Positions 9,584-18,054 are shown, counted from the first letter of the stretch. The stretch: DNA of 64,000 nt from Oscillospiraceae bacterium (GCA_022846075.1 AP025582.1:1612001-1676000), one strand, 5' to 3'. Program-made: numbers and translations. The notes: a model not told the origin generated them from the sequence alone.

Positions 9584-10183
9584 ATGGGACTGAATACACA
9601 AAAGGCGGAGTTTGTACGCTCCGCCGCCGGGGCCAAGGACTTTCCGAGGGATCTTTTGCCGCAGATCGCCTTCGCGGGCCGTTCCAATGTGGGCAAATCG
9701 TCTGTCATCAACCGGCTTCTCAACCGGAAGAACTTTGCCCGGGTGGGCGCGGCGCCGGGAAAGACCACCCATATCAACTATTTCCGTATCGATGAAAAAA
9801 TCTATCTGGTGGACCTCCCGGGTTATGGCTACGCCAAGGTCTCCCAGACGGAAAAGGCCCGCTGGGCGGGACTGATCCAGAGTTGGTTCGACGACCGCTC
9901 CCTCATGACCCTGGGGGTCCTGATCGTAGACGCCCGCCATAAGCCCACCGGGGACGATAAGATCATGTCGGACTATTTCAAGGGGACGGGCCGGCCCTTT
10001 GCCGTCGTGGCCAACAAGCTGGACAAGCTGAAAAAAAGCGAGATCGAACCCAATTTGGCTCTTATCCGGGAGACTTTAGAGCTGCCTGATGATGTAAAGG
10101 TAATTCCCTTTTCAGCCGAGAAGGGGACAGGCAGGGAAGAATTGCTGGGACTGATTTTAGATCATATGGGGGGAACAGTATGA
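9584..10183 (+). CDS. ysxC: Ribosome biogenesis GTP-binding protein YsxC/EngB
   Basis: A small TrmE-Era-class GTPase needed for 50S subunit assembly; 199 aa. G1 GRSNVGKS is at 32-39, G3 is DLPGYGYA and G4 is NKLDK. It follows lon by 8 bases, the same lon-ysxC order as in Bacillus. Its stop overlaps the start of the FAH-family gene (ATGA). Confidence 0.95.
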   Translation: MGLNTQKAEFVRSAAGAKDFPRDLLPQIAFAGRSNVGKSSVINRLLNRKNFARVGAAPGKTTHINYFRIDEKIYLVDLPGYGYAKVSQTEKARWAGLIQSWFDDRSLMTLGVLIVDARHKPTGDDKIMSDYFKGTGRPFAVVANKLDKLKKSEIEPNLALIRETLELPDDVKVIPFSAEKGTGREELLGLILDHMGGTV

Positions 10184-10932
10184 AATACGTCCGCATCCTG
10201 CGCCGGGACACGCCGGTCTGGGGCGTGCTGAAAGGGGAGACGGTACGGACCCTGTCCGCCGCGCCCTATGAGAGCATCCAATATGACGGGGAGAGCCTGC
10301 CTCTGTCCAGCTGCCGCCTGCTGGCGCCCTGCGAGCCTACGAAAATCGTGTGCATCGGGAAGAACTATTTCGACCATGTGAAGGAAATGGGGGGCGAGGC
10401 TCCCGCCAAGCCTCTGCTGTTCATCAAGGCGCCCAACACCCTCAACCACCCGGAGGGTCAGGTCCATGCCCCCGGCTTCGTGGAGCGGCTGGACTATGAG
10501 GGAGAGCTGGCCCTGGTCATCAAAAAGCGGGCCAAGGATGTGGCGCCGGAGCACTTTGAAGAGTATGTCCTGGGCTATACCTGTCTCAACGACGTCACGG
10601 CCAGGGATATCCAATATGGAGACGGCCAATGGACCCGGGGGAAGAGCATGGACGGCTTTGCCCCGGTGGGGCCGCTGGTCACGGATGAGATCGACGGGGC
10701 CTGTGCCGACGTGGAGACCCGCCTCAATGGTCAGGTGGTCCAGAAGGGGAATACCGAGCTCTTTATGCACAAGCTCCCGGAACTGATCGCCTTCATCACT
10801 GCCTCCATGACCCTGGAGCCCGGCGATGTGGTCACCACGGGGACTCCTGCCGGCGTGGGGCCCATGAAGCCCGGGGACACGGTGGAAGTGGAGATTCGGG
10901 GGATCGGCGTCCTGCGCAATCACATTGTCTGA
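10180..10932 (+). CDS. Fumarylacetoacetate hydrolase (FAH) family protein
   Basis: A 250-aa FAH-fold enzyme. The metal-binding glutamates lie in DYEGELALV and the family signature GYTCLNDVTARDIQ is clear, followed by KSMDGFAPVGP and the terminal GTPAGVGPM motif. Homologues act as 2-hydroxyhepta-2,4-diene-1,7-dioate isomerases, acylpyruvases or oxaloacetate decarboxylases; the substrate cannot be read from sequence. It is coupled by overlap to ysxC and closes the operon at a bidirectional terminator. Confidence 0.85.
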   Translation: MKYVRILRRDTPVWGVLKGETVRTLSAAPYESIQYDGESLPLSSCRLLAPCEPTKIVCIGKNYFDHVKEMGGEAPAKPLLFIKAPNTLNHPEGQVHAPGFVERLDYEGELALVIKKRAKDVAPEHFEEYVLGYTCLNDVTARDIQYGDGQWTRGKSMDGFAPVGPLVTDEIDGACADVETRLNGQVVQKGNTELFMHKLPELIAFITASMTLEPGDVVTTGTPAGVGPMKPGDTVEVEIRGIGVLRNHIV

Positions 10933-10945
10933 GCGAACGGATAAG

Positions 10946-10982
10946 AAAAGGCCTCACTCTGTCGTGGAGTGAGGCCTTTTTC
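10946..10982. terminator. Bidirectional intrinsic terminator
   Basis: A 14-bp perfect stem, AAAAGGCCTCACTC (10946-10959) with GAGTGAGGCCTTTT (10967-10980), gives T-runs in both directions. It serves the FAH gene (plus) and the convergent diguanylate cyclase (minus). Confidence 0.9.
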
Positions 10983-10987
10983 TATCC

Positions 10988-12148
10988 TTAAGTTCCGTGG
11001 TACTGCTGCTTGTCCAGATACATGGCGTCGTCGGCCCGGTGGTAGGCTGCGGACAGGTCACCGTCACGGGTGGGGTCAAAGGTGGCCCAACCGGCGGAGA
11101 ACGACAGGGGCGCGGTCCAATTCTCGGGGCGGAGCCGTTCCAGGCTGTGACGGACACGCTCTACCAGCTGTTTGATGTCCGCGTCTTCCTGGAGAGGCGT
11201 AATGATGGCGAACTCGTCTCCGCCGATCCGATAGGCAATGTCCTGCTTGTCCAGGGCGGCGCGGATGGCCTGGGCGGCCAGCTGGAGGTAGAGATCCCCG
11301 GAGTTATGCCCCAGAGAATCATTGACCAATTTGAGCTCGTTTAGATCAAGAAGGATCATGCTGCACCCAGGGAGGGCGGTCCGGCGGGCGTTGGCGTTGC
11401 TGAGATCGGTTTGGAAGGCGTTGCGGCTTTTCAAACCGGTGAGATAGTCGGTGTTGGACGCATCCTGGAAGGTGGGGTTGGAGATCCGCCGAAAAACCCG
11501 CAGGGCCAGCAATCCGGCCAGCAGGCAAGTGAGCAGGATGATCAGCGGTGTGATGAACTTGAGGGTGCGGTAGGTGTTGAACTGGCTCTCCGCCTCGAAT
11601 TCCACGCCCAGAACGCCTACCACCTGGTCATCCGTGTCGTCGTGGATCGGGATATAGGCGATGAAGATTTTGCCCCATTCGGTATTTTTAATGCTGTCCG
11701 GCAGTACGGGATGGTCAGTCATCGCATATTCCAGCTCTGGGATGATCTCCGGCTCGATGGGGTCGCCGGGATGACGAAAATCCTCGGCGGACAGATCCAG
11801 TCCGTCCACCAGGTAGATGAAGTCCCCATCTTCGGTGCGGGTGGCGGTATAGAGGTACCGCACGCCGGTGCCCAGCTTGATCCGGTAGAGCTCCTCCTGA
11901 GATCGAAGGTAGAGATCGCTGTTCATGTCCTCCTCATCATACAGCTTGAAGAAACCTTCTTTATCCAAGAGGGAATCCGCCGCATTGGCAATGGAGTAGA
12001 CCCGCTCCTCCAAAACATGGATCATGTTCTTATAGGTCAGGCGATAGCTGACGGCGTATAGGGGAAGGCAGGAGAGAAGGACCATCAAAGCGGTGAAGAG
12101 GGACACTTGAACGTCCATACGCTGTATGGCCCGGTGTAATTTGCCCAT
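10988..12148 (-). CDS. Membrane-bound diguanylate cyclase (GGDEF)
   Basis: Predicted to make cyclic di-GMP from two GTP. The 386 aa comprise a first membrane helix (about 17-36), an extracytoplasmic sensor region of about 155 residues that looks Cache/PAS-like, a second helix (about 197-216) and a C-terminal GGDEF domain (about 230-386). The active-site loop is intact (RIGGDEFAI). The usual RxxD inhibitory site five residues before GGDEF reads DKQD, so the key arginine is missing and product inhibition at that site is unlikely. No EAL domain is attached. It stands alone, divergent from the XRE gene. Confidence 0.9.
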   Translation of the reverse strand: MGKLHRAIQRMDVQVSLFTALMVLLSCLPLYAVSYRLTYKNMIHVLEERVYSIANAADSLLDKEGFFKLYDEEDMNSDLYLRSQEELYRIKLGTGVRYLYTATRTEDGDFIYLVDGLDLSAEDFRHPGDPIEPEIIPELEYAMTDHPVLPDSIKNTEWGKIFIAYIPIHDDTDDQVVGVLGVEFEAESQFNTYRTLKFITPLIILLTCLLAGLLALRVFRRISNPTFQDASNTDYLTGLKSRNAFQTDLSNANARRTALPGCSMILLDLNELKLVNDSLGHNSGDLYLQLAAQAIRAALDKQDIAYRIGGDEFAIITPLQEDADIKQLVERVRHSLERLRPENWTAPLSFSAGWATFDPTRDGDLSAAYHRADDAMYLDKQQYHGT

Positions 12149-12343
12149 TGGATCACCTACTCACGTTATTTCAAAAGGGAAATGAAAGAAAATAAAATAG
12201 TCATTTTTTTGCTCAAAAAGAATTTATAAACGGCGGGATATTACTTAATCATCTTTTTTATAATTACGGGGTTGGGTTCATGTTATTGTCAATTCGGCAT
12301 ACTATACGAAAGATGATCTGGATGGAAAAGGTAGGGTATACGG

Positions 12344-12589
12344 GTGCGCCTGTCGCTTCAAAATGAAAAGTCCAATATTTCAGGCGCCCGTGTAAGACTG
12401 GCCCGCCAGTTTATCGGGCTGTCCCAGGAGGCGCTGGCGGGCCGTCTGCAGCTGATGGGGCTGCAGCTGGGCCAGATGGCCATCAGCCGGATCGAGACCG
12501 GAAAACGGATCGTGCCCGACTTTGAACTTCCTCTGCTGGCCCGGGCTTTGAACGTCAAGGTGAGCTGGCTCCTGGGACTGGAGGAATAA
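12344..12589 (+). CDS. Small XRE-family helix-turn-helix DNA-binding protein
   Basis: An 81-aa protein that is almost entirely one Cro/CI-type HTH domain (about 14-77): RLARQFIGLSQEAL gives helices 1-2 and MAISRIETGKR the recognition helix and signature. No sensor domain is attached. The start is GTG with only a weak upstream SD. It sits alone, divergent from the diguanylate cyclase across a 195-bp AT-rich gap and ended by its own terminator. Targets are unknown; the cyclase is an obvious candidate by position. Confidence 0.82.
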   Translation: MRLSLQNEKSNISGARVRLARQFIGLSQEALAGRLQLMGLQLGQMAISRIETGKRIVPDFELPLLARALNVKVSWLLGLEE

Positions 12590-12600
12590 AATAAAAAGAA

Positions 12601-12627
12601 ACAGCCGTGTGTCGCGGCTGTTTTTTA
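12601..12627 (+). terminator. Intrinsic terminator of the XRE gene
   Basis: ACAGCCG (12601-12607) pairs with CGGCTGT (12615-12621) and is followed by a run of T, eleven bases after the stop codon. Confidence 0.8.
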
Positions 12628-12730
12628 TTTTGCAGAAAGCTTTTTGAGATAGTATTTCTGAAATCATTATACAAGATTCGGCGCAAAGAGGCAAGGGCAT
12701 ATCTGCTTTTCCGCAACCTCTGCCGGGCAC

Positions 12731-12759
12731 TTGTGTGAAGTTAAAAAATTTGGTATAAT
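12731..12759 (+). promoter_or_regulatory. Predicted extended -10 promoter upstream of the M50 protease/scpAB genes
   Basis: TTGTGT (12731-12736), a 17-bp spacer and TATAAT (12754-12759) preceded by TG (extended -10: TGGTATAAT). The weak -35 is compensated by the extended -10. Confidence 0.6.
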
Positions 12760-12791
12760 ATCTTTTATTCAAATCGGGAGGAGGCTCTGCT

Positions 12792-13505
12792 TTGCGGGAT
12801 TTGACGGAATTCTTGAACAGCATGGACTGGTGGGGCCTCGTCGGGCTTTTGGTATCCGCCCTGGCGGCCCTTTTCTGCATCACCTTCCATGAGCTTTCCC
12901 ACGGCCTGGTGGCCTACCGGCTGGGTGATCCCACCGCCAAGAACGCCGGACGGCTGACCTTCAACCCCATCCGGCATATCGATCCCATCGGCCTGTTGAT
13001 GATGCTGGTGGCCAAGGTGGGCTGGGCCAAGCCTGTGCCTGTTGATATGCGCTATTTCAAGCATCCCAAACGGGATATGGCCATCACCGCCCTGGCGGGC
13101 CCCCTATCCAATTTTTTGCTGGCCTTTCTCGCCTTGGCGGTAAGCTCGCTGATCTATCATTTCACCCGCCTGGGCAACGCCGCCTTGGTGGTGCTGTGCT
13201 TCCTTTCAAATTTGGCGGTGCTGAGCACGGGGCTTGGGATATTCAACCTCATCCCAATTTCCCCTCTGGACGGCTCCAAAGTCCTGTTCGCCTTTCTGCC
13301 GGATAAGGCGTATCTGACGATCCTGCGGTATGAGCGGTATGTGATGATCCTGGTCATCGTACTGACCATGGCGGGCACCTTTCAGGGGCCCCTGTCCCGC
13401 CTGATCCTGACGGCGCTGCAAGGACTATGCTCCCTGGTGGGCTATCCCCTGGGCGCGGTATTCGCCACCCAGGACATCTCTTCTCTGATTCGGCTATTTT
13501 CCTGA
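12792..13505 (+). CDS. Site-2 protease family (M50) membrane metalloprotease
   Basis: An intramembrane zinc metalloprotease of 237 aa with 5-6 hydrophobic segments. The zinc motif HELSH is at 33-37 inside the first helix, and the second ligand motif lies in NLIPISPLDGSKV about 125 residues later. It resembles the short YwhC-like group, which lacks a PDZ domain. The start is TTG with a near-perfect [11 protein letters not shown] at 12777-12785. It is followed by scpA-scpB as in many Clostridia. Substrates are not known. Confidence 0.85.
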   Translation: MRDLTEFLNSMDWWGLVGLLVSALAALFCITFHELSHGLVAYRLGDPTAKNAGRLTFNPIRHIDPIGLLMMLVAKVGWAKPVPVDMRYFKHPKRDMAITALAGPLSNFLLAFLALAVSSLIYHFTRLGNAALVVLCFLSNLAVLSTGLGIFNLIPISPLDGSKVLFAFLPDKAYLTILRYERYVMILVIVLTMAGTFQGPLSRLILTALQGLCSLVGYPLGAVFATQDISSLIRLFS

Positions 13506-13523
13506 AAAGGCAGGTGAGACTCC

Positions 13524-14321
13524 ATGGACGCTCCGATCTATCATCTGGAAAAAGTGGTGCGGGTCCGCGCGGACGACGTGGAGGATTTTACCGGCCCTCT
13601 GGACCTTATCTTGAGCCTGCTGGCCAAGAACAAGATGGAGATCCAGGACATTCAGATCTCTTTGATTTTGGATCAGTACATGGCTTGGATGAACAAGCGC
13701 CGGGCCCTGGACCTGGAGGTGGCCAGCGAGTTTATGTCCATGGCCGCCCAGCTCATGTTTATCAAGACCCGAATGCTGCTGTCCATCCACGACGAGGAAG
13801 CCATCTCCGAGCTGGATCAGCTCATTGCCTCTCTGGAGGAGCACCAGAGGCACGAAAACTATGTCCGCATCCAGTCCATCGTCCCCATGTTCTCGGATCG
13901 GTATGCGGTGTGCCGGGACTACATCACCAAAGTGCCGGAGCATCTGCCGGTAAACAAGGTATACCGGTACAGCCACAAACCGGAGGACCTCTTTCGGGCC
14001 ATTTCTTCGGCGCTGGAACGGGTGGACAACCAGCTTCCGCCGCCCATGGCCGCCTTTGAGGGCATCGTGGGCCGGGAACCCTACCCGGTGGCGGATAAGG
14101 CGGGGGAAATCATGGACCGGCTGCGCCAGTTCGGGGTCACCCGGTTCCACGCTCTGTTCCGCGGCAACCGGAGCCGCTCCGAGGTAGTGGCTACCTTCCT
14201 GGCGGTGCTGGAGCTGTGCAAGGCCCGGCGGCTGCGCCTGGCGGGGACCGAGACCGACTGCACCGTCACCAGCATCGGGGGCGGGGAAGAGGACTTTGAA
14301 TTCTCTTCCGACGCCTATTAA
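13524..14321 (+). CDS. scpA: Segregation and condensation protein A (kleisin)
   Basis: The kleisin subunit that bridges the two SMC heads in the bacterial condensin. The N-terminal block DFTGPLDLILSLLAKNKM is the hallmark of ScpA, and a winged-helix C-terminal domain follows (about 180-255). The length of 265 aa is typical. It is followed 15 bases later by scpB, its obligate partner. Confidence 0.95.
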   Translation: MDAPIYHLEKVVRVRADDVEDFTGPLDLILSLLAKNKMEIQDIQISLILDQYMAWMNKRRALDLEVASEFMSMAAQLMFIKTRMLLSIHDEEAISELDQLIASLEEHQRHENYVRIQSIVPMFSDRYAVCRDYITKVPEHLPVNKVYRYSHKPEDLFRAISSALERVDNQLPPPMAAFEGIVGREPYPVADKAGEIMDRLRQFGVTRFHALFRGNRSRSEVVATFLAVLELCKARRLRLAGTETDCTVTSIGGGEEDFEFSSDAY

Positions 14322-14336
14322 AGGGAGGGGCTTTCT

Positions 14337-15062
14337 ATGGAATTGAAGGAAGTGGAGTCCGCCATCGAAGGCATCCTCTTCGCCGCCGGGGAGCCGGTGG
14401 GGGTGGAGCGTCTTTGCATGACGCTGGAGATCGACAGGGCCACCGCCGACGCCGTGTGCCAGCGGTTGGCCGATCAATACAGCTATGAGCGCCGGGGCAT
14501 CCGGCTGGTGAAGCTGGAGAACTGCTACCAGCTGTGTTCTGCGCCCGAGTACGCCGGATATATCCGAAAGGCCTTTGAGAGCCGAAAGCCCGCCCGGCTG
14601 TCCCAACCGGCTCTGGAGGTATTGGCCATCATCGCCTATTATCAGCCTACCACAAAGGCCTATGTGGACCAGATCCGGGGCGTGGACAGCGCCTATACCG
14701 TGGGCCTGCTCACCGAGCGGGAGCTAATCGAGGAGTGCGGACGGCTGGCGGTGCCCGGCCGGCCGATCCTCTACCGGACAACCCAAAACTTTTTGCGCTC
14801 CTTCGGCCTCTCCAGCCTGGAGGAGCTGCCAGACCTGCCCAGCGCCTCGGCGGAGGACGAACAGCTGACGCTGGATATGCAGATGGAAGTGGAACGGCTT
14901 CAGGAAGAGGAGAAGAAGCCGGAGGAAGAGCCGGGCATCACCGATGAGGAGCTGGAGGCCGCCGCCCGGGAGCTGGCCGAGCGGGAAGCGCTGGCCGCCG
15001 GGGCCGGGGGAGAAGATGAGCCGGCGGAAGACGGAGACGCCCCGGAGGCGCCTGTCCCATGA
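14337..15062 (+). CDS. scpB: Segregation and condensation protein B
   Basis: The dimeric winged-helix partner of ScpA; 241 aa. Two winged-helix units span about 1-80 and 85-165, with the recognisable EVLAIIAYYQPTTKAYVDQIRG block. The C-terminal ~65 residues are very acidic low complexity (EEEKKPEEEPG and similar), longer than in Bacillus. The stop overlaps the next start by four bases. Confidence 0.95.
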   Translation: MELKEVESAIEGILFAAGEPVGVERLCMTLEIDRATADAVCQRLADQYSYERRGIRLVKLENCYQLCSAPEYAGYIRKAFESRKPARLSQPALEVLAIIAYYQPTTKAYVDQIRGVDSAYTVGLLTERELIEECGRLAVPGRPILYRTTQNFLRSFGLSSLEELPDLPSASAEDEQLTLDMQMEVERLQEEEKKPEEEPGITDEELEAAARELAEREALAAGAGGEDEPAEDGDAPEAPVP

Positions 15063-15673
15063 GCGGGTGGATGGTGTGCCTTATCATTCTGGCGGTTCTG
15101 ATTCTGCTCGCCATGGTCCGCGTGGGCGGCGCGGCGGAGTTTTCCGCGGGCGGCCTGATCGTATGGGGCCGGGCGGGGTGCTTCCGATGGAAGGTCTATC
15201 CCAGGAAGAAGCGGGAAGAAAAGGAGCCCCGGAAGGCGCGAAAAGCGAAGCAGGAGAAAGAAGGGGGAGGACCCCAGCATAAACCGGGCGGAGCAAGGGA
15301 GACCCTCCGGCGGTTTCTGCCGCTGATTGGGGAGGCGGCTGGGGAATTAAAACGACGCATCCGAATCGACACGCTTCATTTGGATTTTGTTGCCGCGGCG
15401 CCCGACGCGGCAATGGCGGCCATGGCCTTTGGCGGAGCTAACGCGGCCGTCGGTATGATTTGGCCCATTTTCGAGCAGAATTTTGATATTAGAGATCACA
15501 GAATCCGTACTGCGGTGGATTTTCAAGCCGGCAAGCCCACGGTCTACCTTTATGCCGCCTTTTCCGGCCGGATCGGGCAGTTCGTGAGTTTCGGGGCGCG
15601 GTACGCCGTCAAGTGCCTGAGGATATACCAAAGCGGGAAACGGCCCGCCAACACACAGAAAGAGGCGATTTAA
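15059..15673 (+). CDS. DUF2953 domain protein (YtfI-like)
   Basis: A 204-aa protein with one N-terminal membrane helix (about 5-25), a basic low-complexity linker (KKREEKEPRKARKAK) and a DUF2953-like C-terminal domain. In Bacillus the homologue ytfI lies directly before ytfJ, and the same order is found here, which supports the assignment and a sporulation-linked role. It overlaps scpB by four bases and abuts ytfJ. The biochemical function is unknown. Confidence 0.75.
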   Translation: MSGWMVCLIILAVLILLAMVRVGGAAEFSAGGLIVWGRAGCFRWKVYPRKKREEKEPRKARKAKQEKEGGGPQHKPGGARETLRRFLPLIGEAAGELKRRIRIDTLHLDFVAAAPDAAMAAMAFGGANAAVGMIWPIFEQNFDIRDHRIRTAVDFQAGKPTVYLYAAFSGRIGQFVSFGARYAVKCLRIYQSGKRPANTQKEAI

Positions 15674-16084
15674 GTGGAGAAGAAAGAACATCCCCTCAGC
15701 GACCTCATGAGCGCCACCATGGAAAAGATCCGGACGATGGTGGACGTGAACACCATCGTGGGCCAGCCCATCCTGGCCGGCGAGGTCACGATCATCCCCG
15801 TGTCCAAGGTGAGCTTTGGCTTTGCCTCCGGCGGCAGCGATTTCGCCACCAAGAACCAGAAGCCGGACGCCGACAACTCTTTCGGCGGCGGCAGCGGCGC
15901 CGGGGTGAACATCAACCCCATCGCCTTCCTGGTGGTCCGGGGGGATACGGTGAAACTTCTGCCTGTGGCGCCTCCTCCCGACGGGGCGGTGGACCGGGTG
16001 GTGGACATGGTTCCCGAGCTGGTGGACAAGGTCACCGGGTTTATTGAAAAGCAGCAGGAGAAGAAGGATAACGCCGACTTCTAA
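15674..16084 (+). CDS. ytfJ: Sporulation protein YtfJ (GerW family)
   Basis: A 136-aa GerW/YtfJ homologue. The characteristic HPLSDLMSATMEKIR start, TIVGQPI, VSFGFASGG and the Gly-rich GGGSGAGVNI segment are present, then VDMVPELVDKV. In Bacillus the protein is made in the forespore and is needed for germination of the spore. The start is GTG immediately after the DUF2953 stop. A carboxypeptidase gene follows behind an unusual hairpin. Confidence 0.9.
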   Translation: MEKKEHPLSDLMSATMEKIRTMVDVNTIVGQPILAGEVTIIPVSKVSFGFASGGSDFATKNQKPDADNSFGGGSGAGVNINPIAFLVVRGDTVKLLPVAPPPDGAVDRVVDMVPELVDKVTGFIEKQQEKKDNADF

Positions 16085-16094
16085 GGCGCATACT

Positions 16095-16123
16095 GGCACT
16101 ATCTCTTTTTGCGAGGTAGTGCC
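16095..16123 (+). promoter_or_regulatory. Hairpin that buries the ribosome-binding site of the dacF-like gene
   Basis: GGCACTATCTC (16095-16105) pairs over 11 bp (one G-U) with GAGGTAGTGCC (16113-16123), leaving a 7-base loop TTTTTGC. The 3' arm contains the GAGG SD and ends two bases before the ATG at 16126. Translation should need melting or a ribosome arriving from ytfJ. No T-run follows, so it is not a terminator. Confidence 0.7.
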
Positions 16124-16125
16124 AT

Positions 16126-17262
16126 ATGAAACGACTGCTTACGGCCATGCTGGCCGTGTCTTTGCTGTGCCCTGTCTGCTATGGGGCGGAGAGCGCCCCG
16201 GCGGTCTCCGCCGCCTCCGCCATCCTGGTGGACGCGGGGAGCGGGCGGGTCCTCTATGAAAAGAACGCCCATGAAAAACGGCTCATCGCCAGCATTACCA
16301 AGCTGATGACCGCCCTTGTGGCGGTGGAGTCCACGCCCGATCTCCAGAAGGTCATCAAAGTCAAGCCGGAGTACCAGGCGGAGGGTTCCTCCATGTACCT
16401 GCGGACCGGGGAGGAGATCACCCTGGAGGGCCTTCTCTACGGCCTGCTCCTCTCATCGGGAAACGACGCGGCCCTGGCCATCGCCGGGGGCTGCGCGGGG
16501 GATGTGGAGACCTTCGTGGACTGGATGAACCAGCGGGCGGAAACCCTTGGCATGAAGGACACCCACTTTGCCAATCCAAACGGCCTGGACGACGATGAGC
16601 ACTATTCCACCGCCGCCGATATGGCGCTGGTGGCCCGGGCGGTGCTGGAAAACGAGACCCTGTCCATGATGGTGGCCACCCGCTCCATCACCATCGCGGG
16701 CCGAAGCCTGACCAACCATAACAAGCTGCTGTGGCGATACGAGGGATGCGGCGGTATGAAGACCGGCTATACCGACGCCGCCGGGCGCACCCTGGTCTCC
16801 TGTGCCACGAGAGGGGACCAGACCCTTATTTGTGTGACGCTGAAAGACCCGGACGACTGGGACGACCATACCAAGCTCTTCAACTACGGTTTCGACACAT
16901 GGCCCAACCATCCTCTGGCCCACGCGGGGAAGCAGTTCCGCACACTGCGGGTGAGGGGGAGCCTCCTGTCCCAGGTGGGAGTTGAGACCGCCTCCGACGT
17001 TTTCTATCCCTTGGAGGAGCGTGAGAAGGTGCGGGCGCTGATCACTCTGCCCGAGGAGGTGGAGGCGCCGGTGGAACAGGGGGCCATCGCCGGAAAGCTC
17101 ACCTTTTTGATCGGAGAAGAGGTCATCGGTGAGACCTACCTTTTATATACCGCCGATGTGCCGGTGAACAAGCCCCAGCTCAGCCTGTTCCAGCGGATCA
17201 CGGAATATCTGCGCGGCGGGGGAGACAGCTCCCTGGCCGCGCTTTTGACGCAGACGAGGTGA
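16126..17262 (+). CDS. D-alanyl-D-alanine carboxypeptidase (DacF/PBP5 family)
   Basis: A low-molecular-weight penicillin-binding protein that trims the terminal D-Ala from peptidoglycan stem peptides outside the membrane; 378 aa. A signal peptide covers about residues 1-23. The three active-site motifs are intact: SITK (S56-K59), SGN (111-113) and KTG (213-215). The C-terminal PBP5-type beta domain follows (about 270-350). Position after ytfJ suggests a sporulation DacF/DacB role, but this is inference. The SD is locked in a hairpin just before the start. Confidence 0.9.
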   Translation: MKRLLTAMLAVSLLCPVCYGAESAPAVSAASAILVDAGSGRVLYEKNAHEKRLIASITKLMTALVAVESTPDLQKVIKVKPEYQAEGSSMYLRTGEEITLEGLLYGLLLSSGNDAALAIAGGCAGDVETFVDWMNQRAETLGMKDTHFANPNGLDDDEHYSTAADMALVARAVLENETLSMMVATRSITIAGRSLTNHNKLLWRYEGCGGMKTGYTDAAGRTLVSCATRGDQTLICVTLKDPDDWDDHTKLFNYGFDTWPNHPLAHAGKQFRTLRVRGSLLSQVGVETASDVFYPLEEREKVRALITLPEEVEAPVEQGAIAGKLTFLIGEEVIGETYLLYTADVPVNKPQLSLFQRITEYLRGGGDSSLAALLTQTR

Positions 17263-17269
17263 GAGGACC

Positions 17270-17974
17270 ATGGAGGAACGACTGCAAAAATTGCTCTCCG
17301 CCGCCGGGATCTGCTCCCGCAGGGCGGCGGAAGGCTATCTGGCTTCGGGCCGGGTGGCTGTAAACGGCGCGGCGGCCAAGGTGGGCGACAAGGCCGACCC
17401 GGACCGGGATACCGTCACAGTGGACGGCATCCCCCTTCCCAAGCCGGACAGCCCGGTATGGCTCATGCTGAACAAGCCCAGGGGCTATGTCACGACCCTG
17501 TCGGATGAAAAGGGGAGACGTACGGCGGCGGAGCTGGTGGCCGGCTGCGGCTGCCGGGTATGGCCGGTGGGGCGGCTGGATCTGGATTCTGAGGGTTTGC
17601 TTCTCTTCACCAACGACGGGGAGGGGACCAACCGGCTCCTTCACCCCAGCCAGGAGGTTGAGAAGGAGTACCACGTGTCGGTGACCGGGGATCTGGAGAG
17701 GGCACTGCCCATCCTGTCGGGGCCGTTGGAGCTGGACGGCGCCCTTCTTTCCCCGGCCCGGGTCTCCGTCCTGCGGAGGGACGGGACGGGGGGAGCGCTG
17801 TCCGTGGTGATCCACGAGGGGAAGAACCGCCAGGTGCGGCGCATGTGCGCCCTGGCGGGGCTGACGGTACATCGCCTGCGCCGGGTCCGGGAGGGAACGC
17901 TGTCTTTGGGCAGCCTGCCCATAGGGGCCTGGCGGTGGCTCACCCCGCGGGAGCGGGCGGAGCTGATCCACTGA
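17270..17974 (+). CDS. Ribosomal pseudouridine synthase, RsuA/RluB family
   Basis: A 234-aa rRNA-modifying enzyme. The N-terminal S4 RNA-binding domain (about 2-60) is followed by the catalytic domain with the invariant Asp in GRLDLDSEGLLL and the later motif EGKNRQVRRM. In Firmicutes the gene next to scpAB/ytfJ is normally rluB, which modifies 23S rRNA; RsuA-type specificity cannot be excluded. The SD overlaps the end of the carboxypeptidase gene. Confidence 0.88.
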   Translation: MEERLQKLLSAAGICSRRAAEGYLASGRVAVNGAAAKVGDKADPDRDTVTVDGIPLPKPDSPVWLMLNKPRGYVTTLSDEKGRRTAAELVAGCGCRVWPVGRLDLDSEGLLLFTNDGEGTNRLLHPSQEVEKEYHVSVTGDLERALPILSGPLELDGALLSPARVSVLRRDGTGGALSVVIHEGKNRQVRRMCALAGLTVHRLRRVREGTLSLGSLPIGAWRWLTPRERAELIH

Positions 17975-17989
17975 AGCCATATGCTTCCA

Positions 17990-18020
17990 TTTTGCAAGAT
18001 GAAGTGCAGAACTTGCAAAA
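17990..18020. repeat. Inverted repeat upstream of rpiR-family gene, candidate operator
   Basis: TTTTGCAAG (17990-17998) and CTTGCAAAA (18012-18020) form a perfect 9-bp inverted repeat with a 13-base spacer, centred about 20 bases before the -35 of the regulator gene. The half-site centres are 22 bp apart, about two helical turns, which suits a dimer or tetramer. There is no T-run, so it is not a normal terminator. Confidence 0.5.
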
Positions 18021-18025
18021 AACGG

Positions 18026-18054
18026 TTGCTTTTCCGGCGGAATCCGGCTATGAT
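18026..18054 (+). promoter_or_regulatory. Predicted sigma-A promoter of the RpiR-family gene
   Basis: TTGCTT (18026-18031), a 17-bp spacer and TATGAT (18049-18054), about 55 bases upstream of the ATG. Confidence 0.6.

Noticed and set aside
16095-16123. Hairpin before the carboxypeptidase gene as terminator of ytfJ
   Set aside because: There is no T-run after the stem; the T-stretch is in the loop, and the 3' arm is the SD.
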